Shown here: piece after piece, positions 21,429 through 32,027 of the stretch
Layout: the number at the start of each line of letters is the position of its first letter
Position numbering within the stretch: the stretch's first letter is position 1
Source of the DNA: Saururus chinensis
Taxonomy: Eukaryota > Streptophyta > Magnoliopsida > Piperales > Saururaceae
Reading direction: 5' to 3'
Assembly: GCA_035235625.1 (NCBI GenBank)
Contig: CP141148.1
Span: 27,343,057 to 27,407,056 of the forward strand
DNA: 64,000 nucleotides
The notes under the pieces: generated by a model
The model's input: the letters and a program-made list of their open reading frames with translations, nothing else
What the model was told of the DNA's origin: nothing
The model's database searches: none
Program-made: the position numbers and the translations under genes

Positions 21429-24365
21429 GTGTAGTATCCTGAAATTCCCAGGTAGTTTATTAAATTTTTTTGGCTCTTTTCTCTATTTTTTTGGAATTAT
21501 TTGATTGAAAAATTAGTATAGTAAGCTTTTTTTTATATAGTAGGGGCTTTATTTTGGGTAAGGCTACCTAGGGGTGACATGGCCTAAGGGAGGGTGATTG
21601 GCAATCACGTGATACGCCTTCCATTTTTAGTGCATGACATCCCCTCTCTTTTCTTTTATTTAATTCTCTTCAAACAAATCCTAGCCTCCATCTCCTTCTT
21701 CATAAGCTTTGAGAAAACCATTAAGACTGAGGGCTTAGAGGTTTTGGTGGCTGAAAAAGAGGGTTTGTTGCCAAAAAAGGAGGCAAAGAGGAGGAGCATA
21801 CACGAAGACACCACCAAGAAAAGGTAGAATCCTTGTTTATAAAAACTCATTTGTGGGATATTGCTTATGAATATGTGCTTAAGTGTTAGATAATTGGTAA
21901 TTGCAATTAATATAATGGAGCTGTGGACAACGGCATTGATATTCTCTTGCTAGTGATCATTTGACTTTATATATATATATAAAGTTGAGGTGAGCCTTGG
22001 CTTATGCTGGGCTGCGTGAGCCCAGGCCCACCGGGTCATCAGATTTATATTTGATGGCCCATGTTACTCAAGGGGGGTGAGCCTTCGGATTTATATTCGA
22101 TGGCCCATGTTACTCAAGGAGATCCTCAAGAAGTGATGAGCCTAGGCTTACCACAACGGGCCTCTCTCTATCTCTCCATCCATCTATCTATATATATAAA
22201 CATATATGTTCGGGAACTTGGCCGTACCGAAGCCATGGCTAATGGGAAGCATAGAATTTTCCCTGAGTAACCATTGATTGCAGAAGGAATTTTCAATATG
22301 GTTGCATGGCCTCCGCGAAAGCACGAGGCATGATCGACCGACTGGAGAGTCCGTCTGTAACTCCTGTTAGGTACATACACTCGTAACTTTGGAAGACTTA
22401 CTGTAGAGGAAATAGACACATACGATCTGCCGAGGAGTGACCGGTGCTGCCTTTGGCTACCCAAGGACCGGCACGGGTATGTGCTTCGGCAGCAGAGACG
22501 CTGGTAAAAGTCTCTGCTGCCCGTTTTTGCTGTCGATTTAAAAAAAAAAATTGTTAGATTGGCAGGGAGGGCAGATGGCTGCCTACACAAACTCCGGCCA
22601 GAGTTGACGGAGGAGTGCTTCCTCCAAACTCCATCTGACCGCGGCTCAGACAAGATGAGGAGGCGATGCTATGTTTCTGCACTTGAATTGATGCAAGTAG
22701 TGCAGAGCAGATGGAAGATAGCACCAGTGGTGCTGTAAGTACGTTGAACGTACCCAGCGGTCGACGGATGAAGTCCCCGGCGGTTCTGGACCTGCCGGAC
22801 GACGCTGTCGCCCTCCTTTTCACCTGGGATGTGAAGAGGCAGCAGGACAGAGTGGTTTGGAGTGGCGCCTGGAGTTTTACCCCATCCAGGAAGGCCGAGG
22901 AGTGGGCGATGGAGAAGCTCCGGCGGACCCAAGCCGCCGGACATGCGGCGATGCTCTGGGGGCACCTCTCCTACACTCCCCTCTGCGTATTCCTGGGAGA
23001 CGAAGAAAGCTCACGGGGGAGACGACCCCGTGAGATAATTTTAAGGGCCGACCCAGGGTAATTTTTCCTGAGCCGGTCCAGTTCAATAAAATTAGGGCCA
23101 GTTCAGGACTATTCTACCCTCCCCTCCCTTATTTCCTTTAAACAATAAATAATAAATATTTATATTTAAAATAATAATAAATAGTTGGATAAAATCCTTC
23201 TATGGGATATAAAGGGTTTAAACGGTCTAACAATACCTACGTTAATATAATGATTTTACTAAATTACCTTCAAGGGGTTAATTGGGAGTTAATTAACCAG
23301 GTGAAAACGTGTGACCCGATTAAATTATTTGGACTATGCTTTGACTTTGTATAACCTTGATCCATAGAGTCTTCGGTTCCTTAGAATTTTAACAGAAAAG
23401 TCTGCAGAGACTTTTTTTTTCCCCCAAAGTTGAGAAATGGTGGAGATTGTGAGATGCCTTTTCATCGCCACGATAGTTTGGATATTGACTAGAGGGTCTT
23501 TACCATGGTCTCCCGTAGGTCTTCACAAGACCATATAATACATATAAAAAATAGAGTTGCATGAATATCATAGAAGGCTGGTACTTTTTTGCAAATTTGT
23601 GTCCATGAGAACAGTTGAGATCCATTTCTTCATATTCGTGGCAGACTATTGAGAGCCTTGGGGGTTTGGGTAAAACTGCTGTTAAGCAGTTTACTCCAAG
23701 GTTGGAGTCTGGCATTCTAAGTTGTTGCAGAAATTAACCCCTACATCAGTTTTAATTATTTTGGTGGTTTAGTCACTGATATTGAGACTTTATTATTTTA
23801 AGGCCTTTAACATTGTGAGAATGGGTTGAGGGCTGAATTATATCAGAGCCATATAATATTAGAATAATTATCAATGACTTGTGAGTAATAATTAAAAACC
23901 AAGGCTTAGTCCCTCAATGGGTTTTATAAACTTGTTTGATCCTACTGAGTATAAGTGGGTATACTCATGCATCTTCGTGATGCAGGTACCTCAAAGGAGG
24001 AGTAGCAGACTAGCGGAGTAGTTGGGTTCGTGGAGTGGAGACTCACTGCTTCATAGTAGGATTTGCTTTATTTCTATTAGATTGTAATAAGGCGCGAGAG
24101 TTGTCATTACATACTTTATTTGTTATTCTCAGTTGGTTATCAGATTTTGTACATGGATGAGGCCTGACTCCTTATTTAATGAATTTGATTGACTATTATT
24201 GTTATTCATGGTTTGATATTATCGGTATGTTGGAAAATGACAGTCACTGATTGAGGTTTATTTTTGTCGTTGTTTGCATGATTTGAGTTGAGTAAAAAAA
24301 TATTTTTTTGATTTTTCTTCTGCATTTATTTCAAAAATATTATTTAGAAAACCCCGATCGTGATA
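21429..24365 (+). mobile_element. solo LTR (Tekay-type) inserted in Athila/Tat-like gag
   Basis: The insertion is flanked by perfect CTCAT repeats at 21424-21428 and 24366-24370. It starts (G)TGTAGTATCCTGAAATT and ends CCCCGATCGTGATA, like the other Tekay-type LTRs though its terminal CA has decayed to TA. It splits the minus-strand gag exactly between codons reading HFYE and ESWDRLKD, so the insertion point is fixed by the interrupted protein. Near 23951 it carries the family block TACTGAGTATAAGTGGGTAT followed by GATGCAGGTACC. An extra G sits between the left repeat and TGTAG. No internal coding region of a retroelement is present. Confidence 0.8.
22039..22125. repeat. 45-bp direct tandem duplication inside the LTR
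   Basis: The phrase 'gatttatatttgatggcccatgttactcaagg' is followed by a short spacer and then repeated with one change. It lies inside the LTR at 21429-24365. Confidence 0.7.
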
Positions 24366-24370
24366 CTCAT

Positions 24371-24900
24371 AGAAGTGTTCGATGAGAAGTCAGGCCAAAG
24401 TGGTTATGACCTTATGCATTTAATTGGTCTTACCCATGGGGAAATACCTTTTGAGAAACTCTTATTACATTTGTTCCCACTTCCCATGTTGTGATTGTGT
24501 CAAGTTCTAATGAGTGAATCCATTCTTTAGCTTTGTCTTTCAATGTGAAAAGAAAAAGTCAAAGTCTGACGGCCTCATCAATTAAGTTAGTGAGCATGAA
24601 GACCATGCATAATTCCAAGACGTCATATGGGTGCATATATGGCTTTTCATTGTTAAGTTCATAAAAAGATGGGAGCATCTAAATAACTTTGGGCTTAATT
24701 TCATAGTTTTGAGTTACAACTACCGACAACCTAATGCACGAAAGAGTTGTTTACTCATTAGGAGTGTAATACTAATCTCTTAGGATTTTGAGATGTGTGT
24801 CTACTAATTGATTGTGTTAAGGTATGGTGATGGTAGGAGGGGTGGGAGAAATAGTGGTAGAAGTGGTGGGAGAGTGGGTAAAGAGCAAGGTTGTGGTCAA
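24371..24900 (-). pseudogene. Athila/Tat-type gag, N-terminal part
   Basis: On the minus strand the translated pieces read EIKPKVIQMLPSFYELNNEK, then PYMHPYDVLELCMVF, then LTNLIDEAVRL, then LFLFTLKDKAKEWIHSL, then ITTWE, then FLKRYFPMGKTN. They run in the order of plant gypsy gag ('lkp.llqmlp.F.Gl..ENP..hl..Fl..c', 'lFpfsLkd.Ak.Wl.sL', 'fl.kFFPp.kt'). Stops occur. The sequence continues directly into 21423 across the inserted LTR. The 5' LTR and primer-binding site were not identified; another LTR start lies at 25036. Confidence 0.75.
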
Positions 24901-25035
24901 CTTAGCTCTCATAGGTGTACGCTCGGGCTTAAAGTTAGGTGGTGCTAATATAAGGAGCAAGGAGCAATGACTACACATACATCACAAGCACACCACATAA
25001 TTTAAAGTGTAAAACGTAAAATGTAAAAGAGTAAG

Positions 25036-25400
25036 TGTAATATCCAGGAAATTTTAACTATTTTTTAGGCATTTCCCCCAATTTCCCCTAATTTTTTTGG
25101 ATTTTTTTGAGGATTTCAAAAATTGGGGTATACAGAGCAATTTGGGGCTATATAAAAGGATTTAATGAGCCCACTTCAGGACTAATTAGGTGGATGATGA
25201 ACCCCTCAATTTTGGGCAGTTTATGCTACTAAGGAGTCCCTTTCTTACTTAATTTTGTCCTTATCTAATTAAACCTTAATTTTCTCCTATATAAAGAATG
25301 TTAGACCTAACCCTTACCCTAATTGCACTTTAGAAAAACCTAGATAGCATTGCGAGGAAGAAGGTGGTCAATGGTAAGGCTCTAACAGCGGTGGATCGAT
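25036..25400 (+). mobile_element. start of a further Tekay-like LTR, right border unknown
   Basis: The sequence TGTAATATCCAGGAAATTTT matches the starts of the LTRs at 61581 and 13792. About 250 bp inside, TATATAAA at 25288-25295 would serve as the LTR promoter. I could not find the matching GGGCGTGACA end, so the right border is unknown and the interval given covers only the recognisable part. Confidence 0.5.
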
Positions 25401-27339
25401 GATGACAAACTGAAAACTAAGTTAGGATCTTTGTCTTAGTCCTTGAGTCAGGATTTAAAAATGTCAATTTAGTGTATGATTGACTCCATTGTTAAAACCC
25501 GATTAGAGGTAATAATTAATGTTAGAGGCAGTGCAAGCCAATTTCTAGCCACCAGTCATGCATGCTATTGCAGCCAAACCCCAGTTACCAGTAAAATAGA
25601 ATGGGGATGCACAAGTTCAACAACAGGGAGGAAAACACAAGTGTTTTCCCCCTTGACCTACGTTGCTCTATGCTCCCCGTGAAGAAGCCAAAAATCCCTG
25701 CTTTGCTTTTGTGATGGCCACCGCTTGTCGCCAGTTGCCACGAGCATCTCTTCCCTAGTCAATTTTGTTTCACTTTTCTTTGGTTTGGGGAGCATCTCCA
25801 CTGTCAAGGCATTATTTTTATTTATTAGCAGGTGGGACGGGAGAGCGGAATGGTGGAAGGAAGAGGGGAGGTGGTCATGCGCACTGCTGGATGGCAGTTG
25901 AGTTCACCTCCGCTTTTGCCCTTGGGCCATGTCAGCTTCGGCAGGGCCCCTGCCACTGTTTGGCCTTGGGCCATTGCATAGGGGCAAGGGCATTCTCTGT
26001 CCTTCGTCCAGCGGAACTTCCACTGGAGGATGAAGGTGACCAAGCCGCTAGCAGGGCCCGTTGTCAGGTTTGCTAGACCCGGCCTGCAGTTGGGTCACCG
26101 TGGGCCAGCCCAAAATTGAGTTGCTGGACAGGGCCCAAGACCCATAAAAAAGGGACTAGGCCAATGCGGGCCCTGCCCACATTCTGGTTTTGGGCTGTGC
26201 TTGATGGGCCAACCCAGGAACAATTTTTTTTTAAAGAAGAACATAACAGTTTTTGTTCTTCTTTAAATTTTTTTTAAGGGATGAGAGGTGGAGCCATGGT
26301 TGCCCAAGGCATTAAAGTAGCAGCGGCCAACAAGAATGAACACTGATGCACCAAACAAAATTCGTAGTTGGACAAAAAAAATTATTTTTTACTCTTTTAC
26401 CTTTAAAAATTTTATGCTAATTCTAAAATTAACCTAAATGCCTCTCCAAGCAATGAAGATAATGTTGAAATTTTTTTAAAAATAGACTTAACAAATGTTG
26501 AAAATATAAAAAAAGGCCAGGTACTTCGATTTTGCACAATTAGACTTATACACATTCCACTTTTCCATATGCATGCTTGAATTACCGATAATACCCTTAG
26601 GCTATATGTATAAAATGTGAAAAGCCCTCATGGGAGATGAAAAGACCCGACAGCAGGTCCTGGAGAGGGAGCCGCCATCCTCCTCTTCTCCTCCCCTGTC
26701 TCCTCCTGCATCTTCTCCTAGATAGGGGAGTCACTATCCTCCTCCCCCGTCTCAACCATCAACTTCTCCTAGATACGGGAGACATTGTCTACTCCTTGTC
26801 ATTTCCACATCTGAAACCGTCTAGTTGAAGACAGTCCCTCGTTTGCTTAGATCATGCACCGGCACGATCGAACCCAGTTCATCTGTCGTCGCAGGGTGAT
26901 CAAAAAATGGCTACAAAGTGAAAATGCATAGCGGGTTTGAGGTCTGTAAGTTTTGAAATATTGCTTTGTTAGAGCCCGTTAAATGCATGGAGATTTGTGC
27001 TTGGTTTGCTTTTCACTAACATAGGGGTGTAGATTTGGGGTCTTGTGACTTAGCTGAGCAATGTTAGTTTGTGTTAAAAAATAGGTAGTTTGTGAAATGT
27101 TTAGTTATATAATTTGTGCTAAAAAATATATGAGAGAAAAGGGATTCAATATTTGTTTTCTTTGTGTCTGAACCGTTTGCTACAATTTCTCATCAAATGG
27201 GCAGTTTGATTATATCAATTAGGTTTGTAATGTATGGTTGTATTTTGATAGTTTATGATGGATTATGTTATTCTAGAGTTGTTTATTAAACAAATTAAGG
27301 GTAAAAGTAATGAATTATGTATTTTGCTGTTATATTTAG
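25401..27339. other. unrecognised DNA, possibly LTR interior
   Basis: A GC-rich block at about 25700-26220 contains repeated 'gggcc', 'ggcccag' and 'tgggcc' words. Its frames on both strands (25765-26076, 25825-26043) have no recognisable domain. A short CT-rich block at 26640-26830 repeats 'tctcctagatacgggag'-like phrases twice. The rest is AT-rich. No gene was identified. Confidence 0.35.
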
Positions 27340-28035
27340 ATTAAATAATGATTTGATATGATATCTAGTGAGAAGGAGACAATTAGACCTAGTTTACATG
27401 GGTAGTCCATAGTTAACTAATACATCCTAACTATTGTCTGGTAGATAGTAGGAGGCTATTATTTGTTGACGTACATTGTGTGCTCATTAGATTTAAGAAA
27501 GATAGGTTAAAAAGGTAGGTTTTCATGATGTGATCAGATATCTAACAAGGAGGGAACCATATGACCCATTTTTTTATGGAAAAATCAAAGTTAACTCATA
27601 TAACGTAGCTATTGACTGATATATGGTAGAATGCTTAACTTTGGCCTAGTTTATTTTGAGGTAATTAGATTTGAGGAAGATAGGTGTAGAAGGTAGGTTT
27701 AAATGGTGTGATATGATATGTAGCGAGGAGGAGACCACATGACCTATAATATATAGTTAAAATAAAGTTAACTGATCAAATAAACTGTTGATTGGTAGAT
27801 GGTAAGAGGTTTTTTACCTTTCGAAATACATTGTGTGGTAATTAGATTTTTTCAAGATAGATTTACAAGGTAGGTTTTAATGATGTGATATAACATATAA
27901 CAAGTAGTATACCATATGACTTGGTAGATAGAAGAAAACAAAGTTAACCAATACATCCTAACTATTAACTGGTAGATGGTAAGAGACTTATATTTTTTAA
28001 AGTAGATTTTAAGGTCATTGAATTTGCAATAGTTA
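27340..28035. repeat. 177-bp satellite-like tandem repeat, about four copies
   Basis: The landmark 'atatctagtgagaaggag' at 27361 recurs as 'atatctaacaaggaggg' (27538), 'atatgtagcgaggaggag' (27717) and 'atataacaagtagtat' (27895), giving periods of 177, 178 and 177 bp. Further shared landmarks are 'aaagttaactNata', 'gactgNtagatggtaagag' and 'attagatttNaNgaagatagNt...aaggtaggttt'. Copies are clearly diverged from each other. The array ends just before duplicated unit 2. Confidence 0.8.
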
Positions 28036-28145
28036 TGCTTATGTATGAGCGGATAAATAAGAGTGTTATTAAGTAAATATATCAACTTGATCTTCTGTGT
28101 TTGGTGCCTAATTAGTATGCTTGTAATATAATATGAACTTGTAAT

Positions 28146-29947
28146 ACATAAAAGTTCATTCAACATAGAACCTTAACATGGGATACCTAATTCCTATAAG
28201 ATCAAATCAAAATTAAATAATTATTATCTTGACGCTTTAATATACTTCTGTTGGTATGCTTATAAGTCAATTTATGAATACCTCTTCCATTAGAAGCACT
28301 TAACAAGTGACAAAATAAAGCCATTTATTATTACTCAGCTAACAAATACACTAAACAAAATACGGAATTGTGTATACAAACAAAATAATGCATCTTAATA
28401 ATATCCAATTATGAATGAACAACTTGAAAATAAAGCTACTATAAACCATTGAAAGGTAGAAACAATATTTTTTACATATCTTTACAATTATGATTCAGTT
28501 AACTACATGAAGGAACTTGGCTCAAAGAAGTGCTCTGCGTCAGATTCTTTCGGCCAAGAATTGGCAAATATTTTGGTAGGCATCTGATATTGCTTCCTCT
28601 CTCTCCCCTGTTATGATCGATATGTCCAGAAGCGGCTTCTTCACGTTGTGTTCACCGAGATTCTGGGCGGCCATGTACATGGCGACTGCTTCCATCATGT
28701 CAGAACTGATCCTTCTTCCAATGGCCCTGTACGCTGCCGCTGCCTTCCTGAGAGCCTTTCGAGCAGCATCATACCCGCCTTTTCCCATGCCCAAAAGGAC
28801 ACAATATCGTCTCATTTCATCTGCACTCTTGTCGTAGCGGGTACCCATGATCTCCATGTCGAAAGATTGAACCAGGAACTCCACTATCGCCCCGGTCTCC
28901 ACTGTCAGGTTCTTCCCGCCTGGGTTCCGAAATTGCACCGACAGGATGTCCTTGAGCGTCCGAGGCTTACCTGCGCAGAGGCCAGCGAGATAGAGGCAGA
29001 CAGCGACGGTGGGACCAAGATTCTGATATCCATGTTGAGAGAGGAGGAGCTCGGACTTCTTGTAGAGCTGCCAGGCCTGCATCTTGACGCGAGGGGAGAA
29101 GTCGAGGCGGGCGGACATGGAGGTCATCATGGCGTAGGCCCTGACAATGGTGCGGTTGGGCTCGGCACGTTCAATGGACTTCTTCTCCATCTGTGGGGCG
29201 ATGCTCGTCGTCTTGGAGAAGGGCTTGCTACCGCTGACGGCAACCATTAGTCTCTGATCTGCTAAACAACAAAGTAGCGAATTGTTCATGCAGTTTCTGG
29301 CATGGACGTCGTTTTATAGACTTGAAGTCCCAGGAGGAGTCGAAATCGAAGAGGGAAAGACCGAGTGAGGCGGAAGCGCCTAAAAACGGAAAGTTTCCTC
29401 GTGTCATCGTCTGTGTATGAATGAGAACGAAAGGCTGAGGCGGGCCTCATATAAGTTATATGAGCCGCAGTTTAACTTACAACCATTAGATATGATCCAA
29501 CGGCTGCACTCCATTCAGACTAACCCTAAATCAACGCATGGTACGCGGGGGGTCTGGTTCAGGTTGAGTTTTGCAAAACCAAACCTGATACTACTTAAAG
29601 AAATTATGATCCGGACCCAAACCAACTTGAATAAACCTGACTCGAATTCGAACCCAACCCATCTTAACTATTTAGAATAAAAAATAATTTTTAAATAATT
29701 TTTAATTTTTTTAAAAATATTAAATATTTATAAAAATTTAAATTTTATATTTATAATTTTATTAGGGTCAGGTCGAGTTGGATCACATAATACCCGAATC
29801 CAACCCAAATAGTCATTCGAGTTGAAATTTTAAAACTAAACCCAACCCATTAGGGTTGGGTCGAGTCAAGTTTTGCCATATATTCGACCCAAGTTGCATC
29901 CCTAATACCTACCTATTTCCCTCTACATTTTGGCCTTCCAGTTTAGT
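28146..29947. repeat. duplicated unit, copy 2 (carries a TFIIB-like gene)
   Basis: This unit is collinear with 11375-13187 and differs by scattered substitutions and a few short gaps (for example, 'gtacacccactagtgttgccgtgggg' in copy 1 is shorter in copy 2). Flanks of the gene are as conserved as the gene itself, showing that the whole segment was duplicated as DNA and not by retroposition. Copies 1 and 2 are about 16.8 kb apart. Confidence 0.85.
28540..29289 (-). CDS. TFIIB-like protein lacking the zinc ribbon, copy 2
   Basis: This intact 249-residue paralogue of the gene at 11760-12509 has the same two cyclin-like repeats and the same lack of a zinc ribbon. The proteins differ at only a few places: SADEM instead of SADDM, RYCVLL instead of RYCALL, LLDISI instead of LLDVSI, and a final Ile instead of Ser. 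Most differences are conservative, which hints that the protein is or was under constraint. The alternative start at Met15 (29247) applies here too. The 3' flank contains the same AT-rich sequence as copy 1. Whether either copy is expressed cannot be told from sequence. Confidence 0.75.
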   Translation of the reverse strand: MNNSLLCCLADQRLMVAVSGSKPFSKTTSIAPQMEKKSIERAEPNRTIVRAYAMMTSMSARLDFSPRVKMQAWQLYKKSELLLSQHGYQNLGPTVAVCLYLAGLCAGKPRTLKDILSVQFRNPGGKNLTVETGAIVEFLVQSFDMEIMGTRYDKSADEMRRYCVLLGMGKGGYDAARKALRKAAAAYRAIGRRISSDMMEAVAMYMAAQNLGEHNVKKPLLDISIITGEREEAISDAYQNICQFLAERI

Positions 29948-30072
29948 GTTTTATTACTTAATTAATTAAGATTTATGCATGATTTTTTGTAGATTAATTT
30001 AAAGACTGATTTTTGAGTGGTGTGCCACCCCCATCCCACCTCCTTCTGGTCGTCCAGCCACTCCTCCACATA

Positions 30073-30599
30073 AGTAATTTTTATGAATACCTCTTCCATT
30101 AGAAGCACTTAACAAGTGACAAAATAAAGCCATTTATCATTACTCAGCTAACAAATACAATAAAGAAAATACAGAATTGTGTATACAAACAAAATCTGAT
30201 TATGAATGAACAACTCCAGAATAGAGCTGCTATAAACCTATTGAAAGGTAGAAACAATTTTTTTAGCATGTCTTTACAATATTATGATTCGGTAACTACA
30301 TGAAGGAACTTGGCTCAAAGAAGTATCCTGCGTAACTTTTTTCGGCCAAGAATTGGCAAATATTTTGGTGGGCATCTAATATTGCTTCCTCTCTCCCCCC
30401 TGTTATGATGGATACGTCCAGAAGCGGCTTCTTCATGTTGTGTTCACCGAGATTCTGAGCGGCCATGTACTTGGTGACTGCTTCCATCATGTCAGGACTG
30501 ATCCTTCTTCCAATTGCCCTGTACGCTGCCATTGCCTTCCTGAGAGCCTTTCGAGTAGCATCATACCCGCCTTTTCCCATGCCCAAAAGAACACAATAT
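30073..30599 (-). pseudogene. TFIIB-like gene copy 3, C-terminal half
   Basis: The minus-strand frame at 30296-30586 corresponds to the second cyclin repeat of copies 1 and 2, from GMGKGGYDATRKALRK to HQNICQFLAEK. The normal stop after the AER(S/I) end is lost, so the frame runs on for YAGYFFEPSSFM. Charge-changing substitutions (for example KYMAAQ for MYMAAQ, GGREEAILDAH for GEREEAISDAY) suggest weaker constraint. The copy breaks at 30599/30600, where the copia LTR begins. The N-terminal half is at 36545-37073. Confidence 0.85.
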
Positions 30600-31061
30600 T
30601 GTTGTTACGTGATGTGAGTTTGACAAAGTCAAATTCAAGATGGACTCTGGATGTGATAAAGGTGAATCAGATTCGGGTTTCATTTAAAACTTATCACTTT
30701 ACATTACACATGAGTTTGACTTGAGAGAATTATTTTTTCTCTTTTACGTGGGCTGTGAGGCAAAGAGAAAAAAAAACTACTTTTTTCTCTTGGTTTTAGG
30801 CAGCAAAGAGAGTCTTCTCTCTTGGTTTTATTTCTTGTGAGAGAGGGGTGAGAGATTGGATGTACAAAGGGGTTTCTCTCAACGGGCTGTTTGAGAGGCT
30901 TGTAATTCATCTAGATATTTCTCAATTGATAGTGGAAGGCTCTCTCCGGTCGTGGACGTAGGTACCTTGCCGAACCACGTAAATTTCTGTGTCTTGCTCT
31001 ATTTATTTACTTACATTATTTTTTTGCTTTATTTTGGATTGTGCCATTGCGAAATTCTACA
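30600..31061 (+). repeat. 5' LTR of the Ty1/copia element
   Basis: The LTR begins TGTTGTTACGTGATG directly after 'acacaatat' of the TFIIB-like gene and ends TTCTACA just before the primer-binding site. It is 462 bp long. The sequence up to 'acgtaaatttctgtgtc' is matched by 36123-36546, with substitutions and a short deletion in the 3' copy, so the insertion is not very recent. Confidence 0.85.
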
Positions 31062-31064
31062 AAG

Positions 31065-31076
31065 TGGTATCGGAGC
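31065..31076 (+). promoter_or_regulatory. primer-binding site (initiator tRNA-Met type)
   Basis: TGGTATCGGAGC lies three bases after the 5' LTR. It differs at one position from TGGTATCAGAGC, the common plant copia site complementary to the 3' end of initiator methionine tRNA. Confidence 0.85.
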
Positions 31077-31693
31077 TTTGGTTTAAAGCAGTTTTTTCAT
31101 AATGGCAACTAAGGGGTTTAACAAATTTAAAGTGAAAAAATTTGATGGAAAAAGCAACTTCAGCTTGTGGCAGAGAAGAGTTGAGGATCTGCTTGTACAA
31201 CAGGGCTTATTAAAAGCATTGTATGGAAAATCAAAGAAGCCAAAAAGTATGAGTGAAGATGACTGAGAGGAGTTAAAGATGAAGGTGGTAAGTACTATTC
31301 GTCTTTGTCTTGCTGATGAGGTGTTATACAATGTTATTGATGAGGAGTCAGCTCCGGAACTCTGCAAAATTGGAGAGTTTGTATATGACAAAATCCCTTA
31401 CAAACAAACTATTCCTCAAGCAACAATTGTTTGCTCTTAGGATGGCAGAAAGGGCAAATTTGTTGGAACACTTCAACACATTCAACAAATTGACCTCTCA
31501 GTTGCTTAGTATTGGTGTTAAAGTTGAAGATGAGGACAAGGCACTACTACTTTTGACATCTCTTCTACCTTCATATGAATATATGGTAACAACACTGTCA
31601 TATGGGAAAGAGACAATAGAATTGGAAGAAGTTATGACTACTCTTTTATCTAATGAGATGAGGAAGAAGCTTAATCTTGAAGATTCGCAGTGT

Positions 31694-31721
31694 CACGGGG
31701 TAGCGGAGCGGACTACCCGTG
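31694..31721. repeat. inverted repeat at the LTR start (first copy)
   Basis: CACGGGGTAG, nine bases, then CTACCCGTG: a stem with one bulged G. The same structure occurs at 31793-31823 at the start of the whole LTR. The break between the LTR remnant and the internal sequence falls exactly at the foot of this stem. Confidence 0.75.
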
Positions 31722-31933
31722 GAAGACAGAGCAAGACCCCCTGGAGCCGTACCGTTGACGAGGGCGTCAATGAAGTTAAGTGGGGGAGAATGTTACGGGG
31801 TAGCGGAGCGGACTACCCGTGACAGGTGCTGGGGCGCACACACGTGGAAATGTGTTGTATACGAGGTGTGCATTCATTTTGGGAACTGCCCTTAGTGTTG
31901 CATATCATGTGTGCAGGCGTTGCGGGGAAGGCC

Positions 31934-32027
31934 CGCAACGTTGCGCAACATGTGTGCGCAACGTTGCGCAGAAATGCCGCAACGATGTGCACACATAGTT
32001 GGCTATGTTGGGACACATAGCCAACTA
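31934..32027. repeat. two strong hairpins inside the nested LTR
   Basis: CGCAACGTTGCGCA (31934-31947) is followed after 7 bases by its exact inverse (31955-31968), and TAGTTGGCTATGT (31996-32008) is followed after 6 bases by its exact inverse (32015-32027). In the first, each arm also contains the shorter palindromes CAACGTTG and TTGCGCAA, so alternative foldings are possible. Confidence 0.9.
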
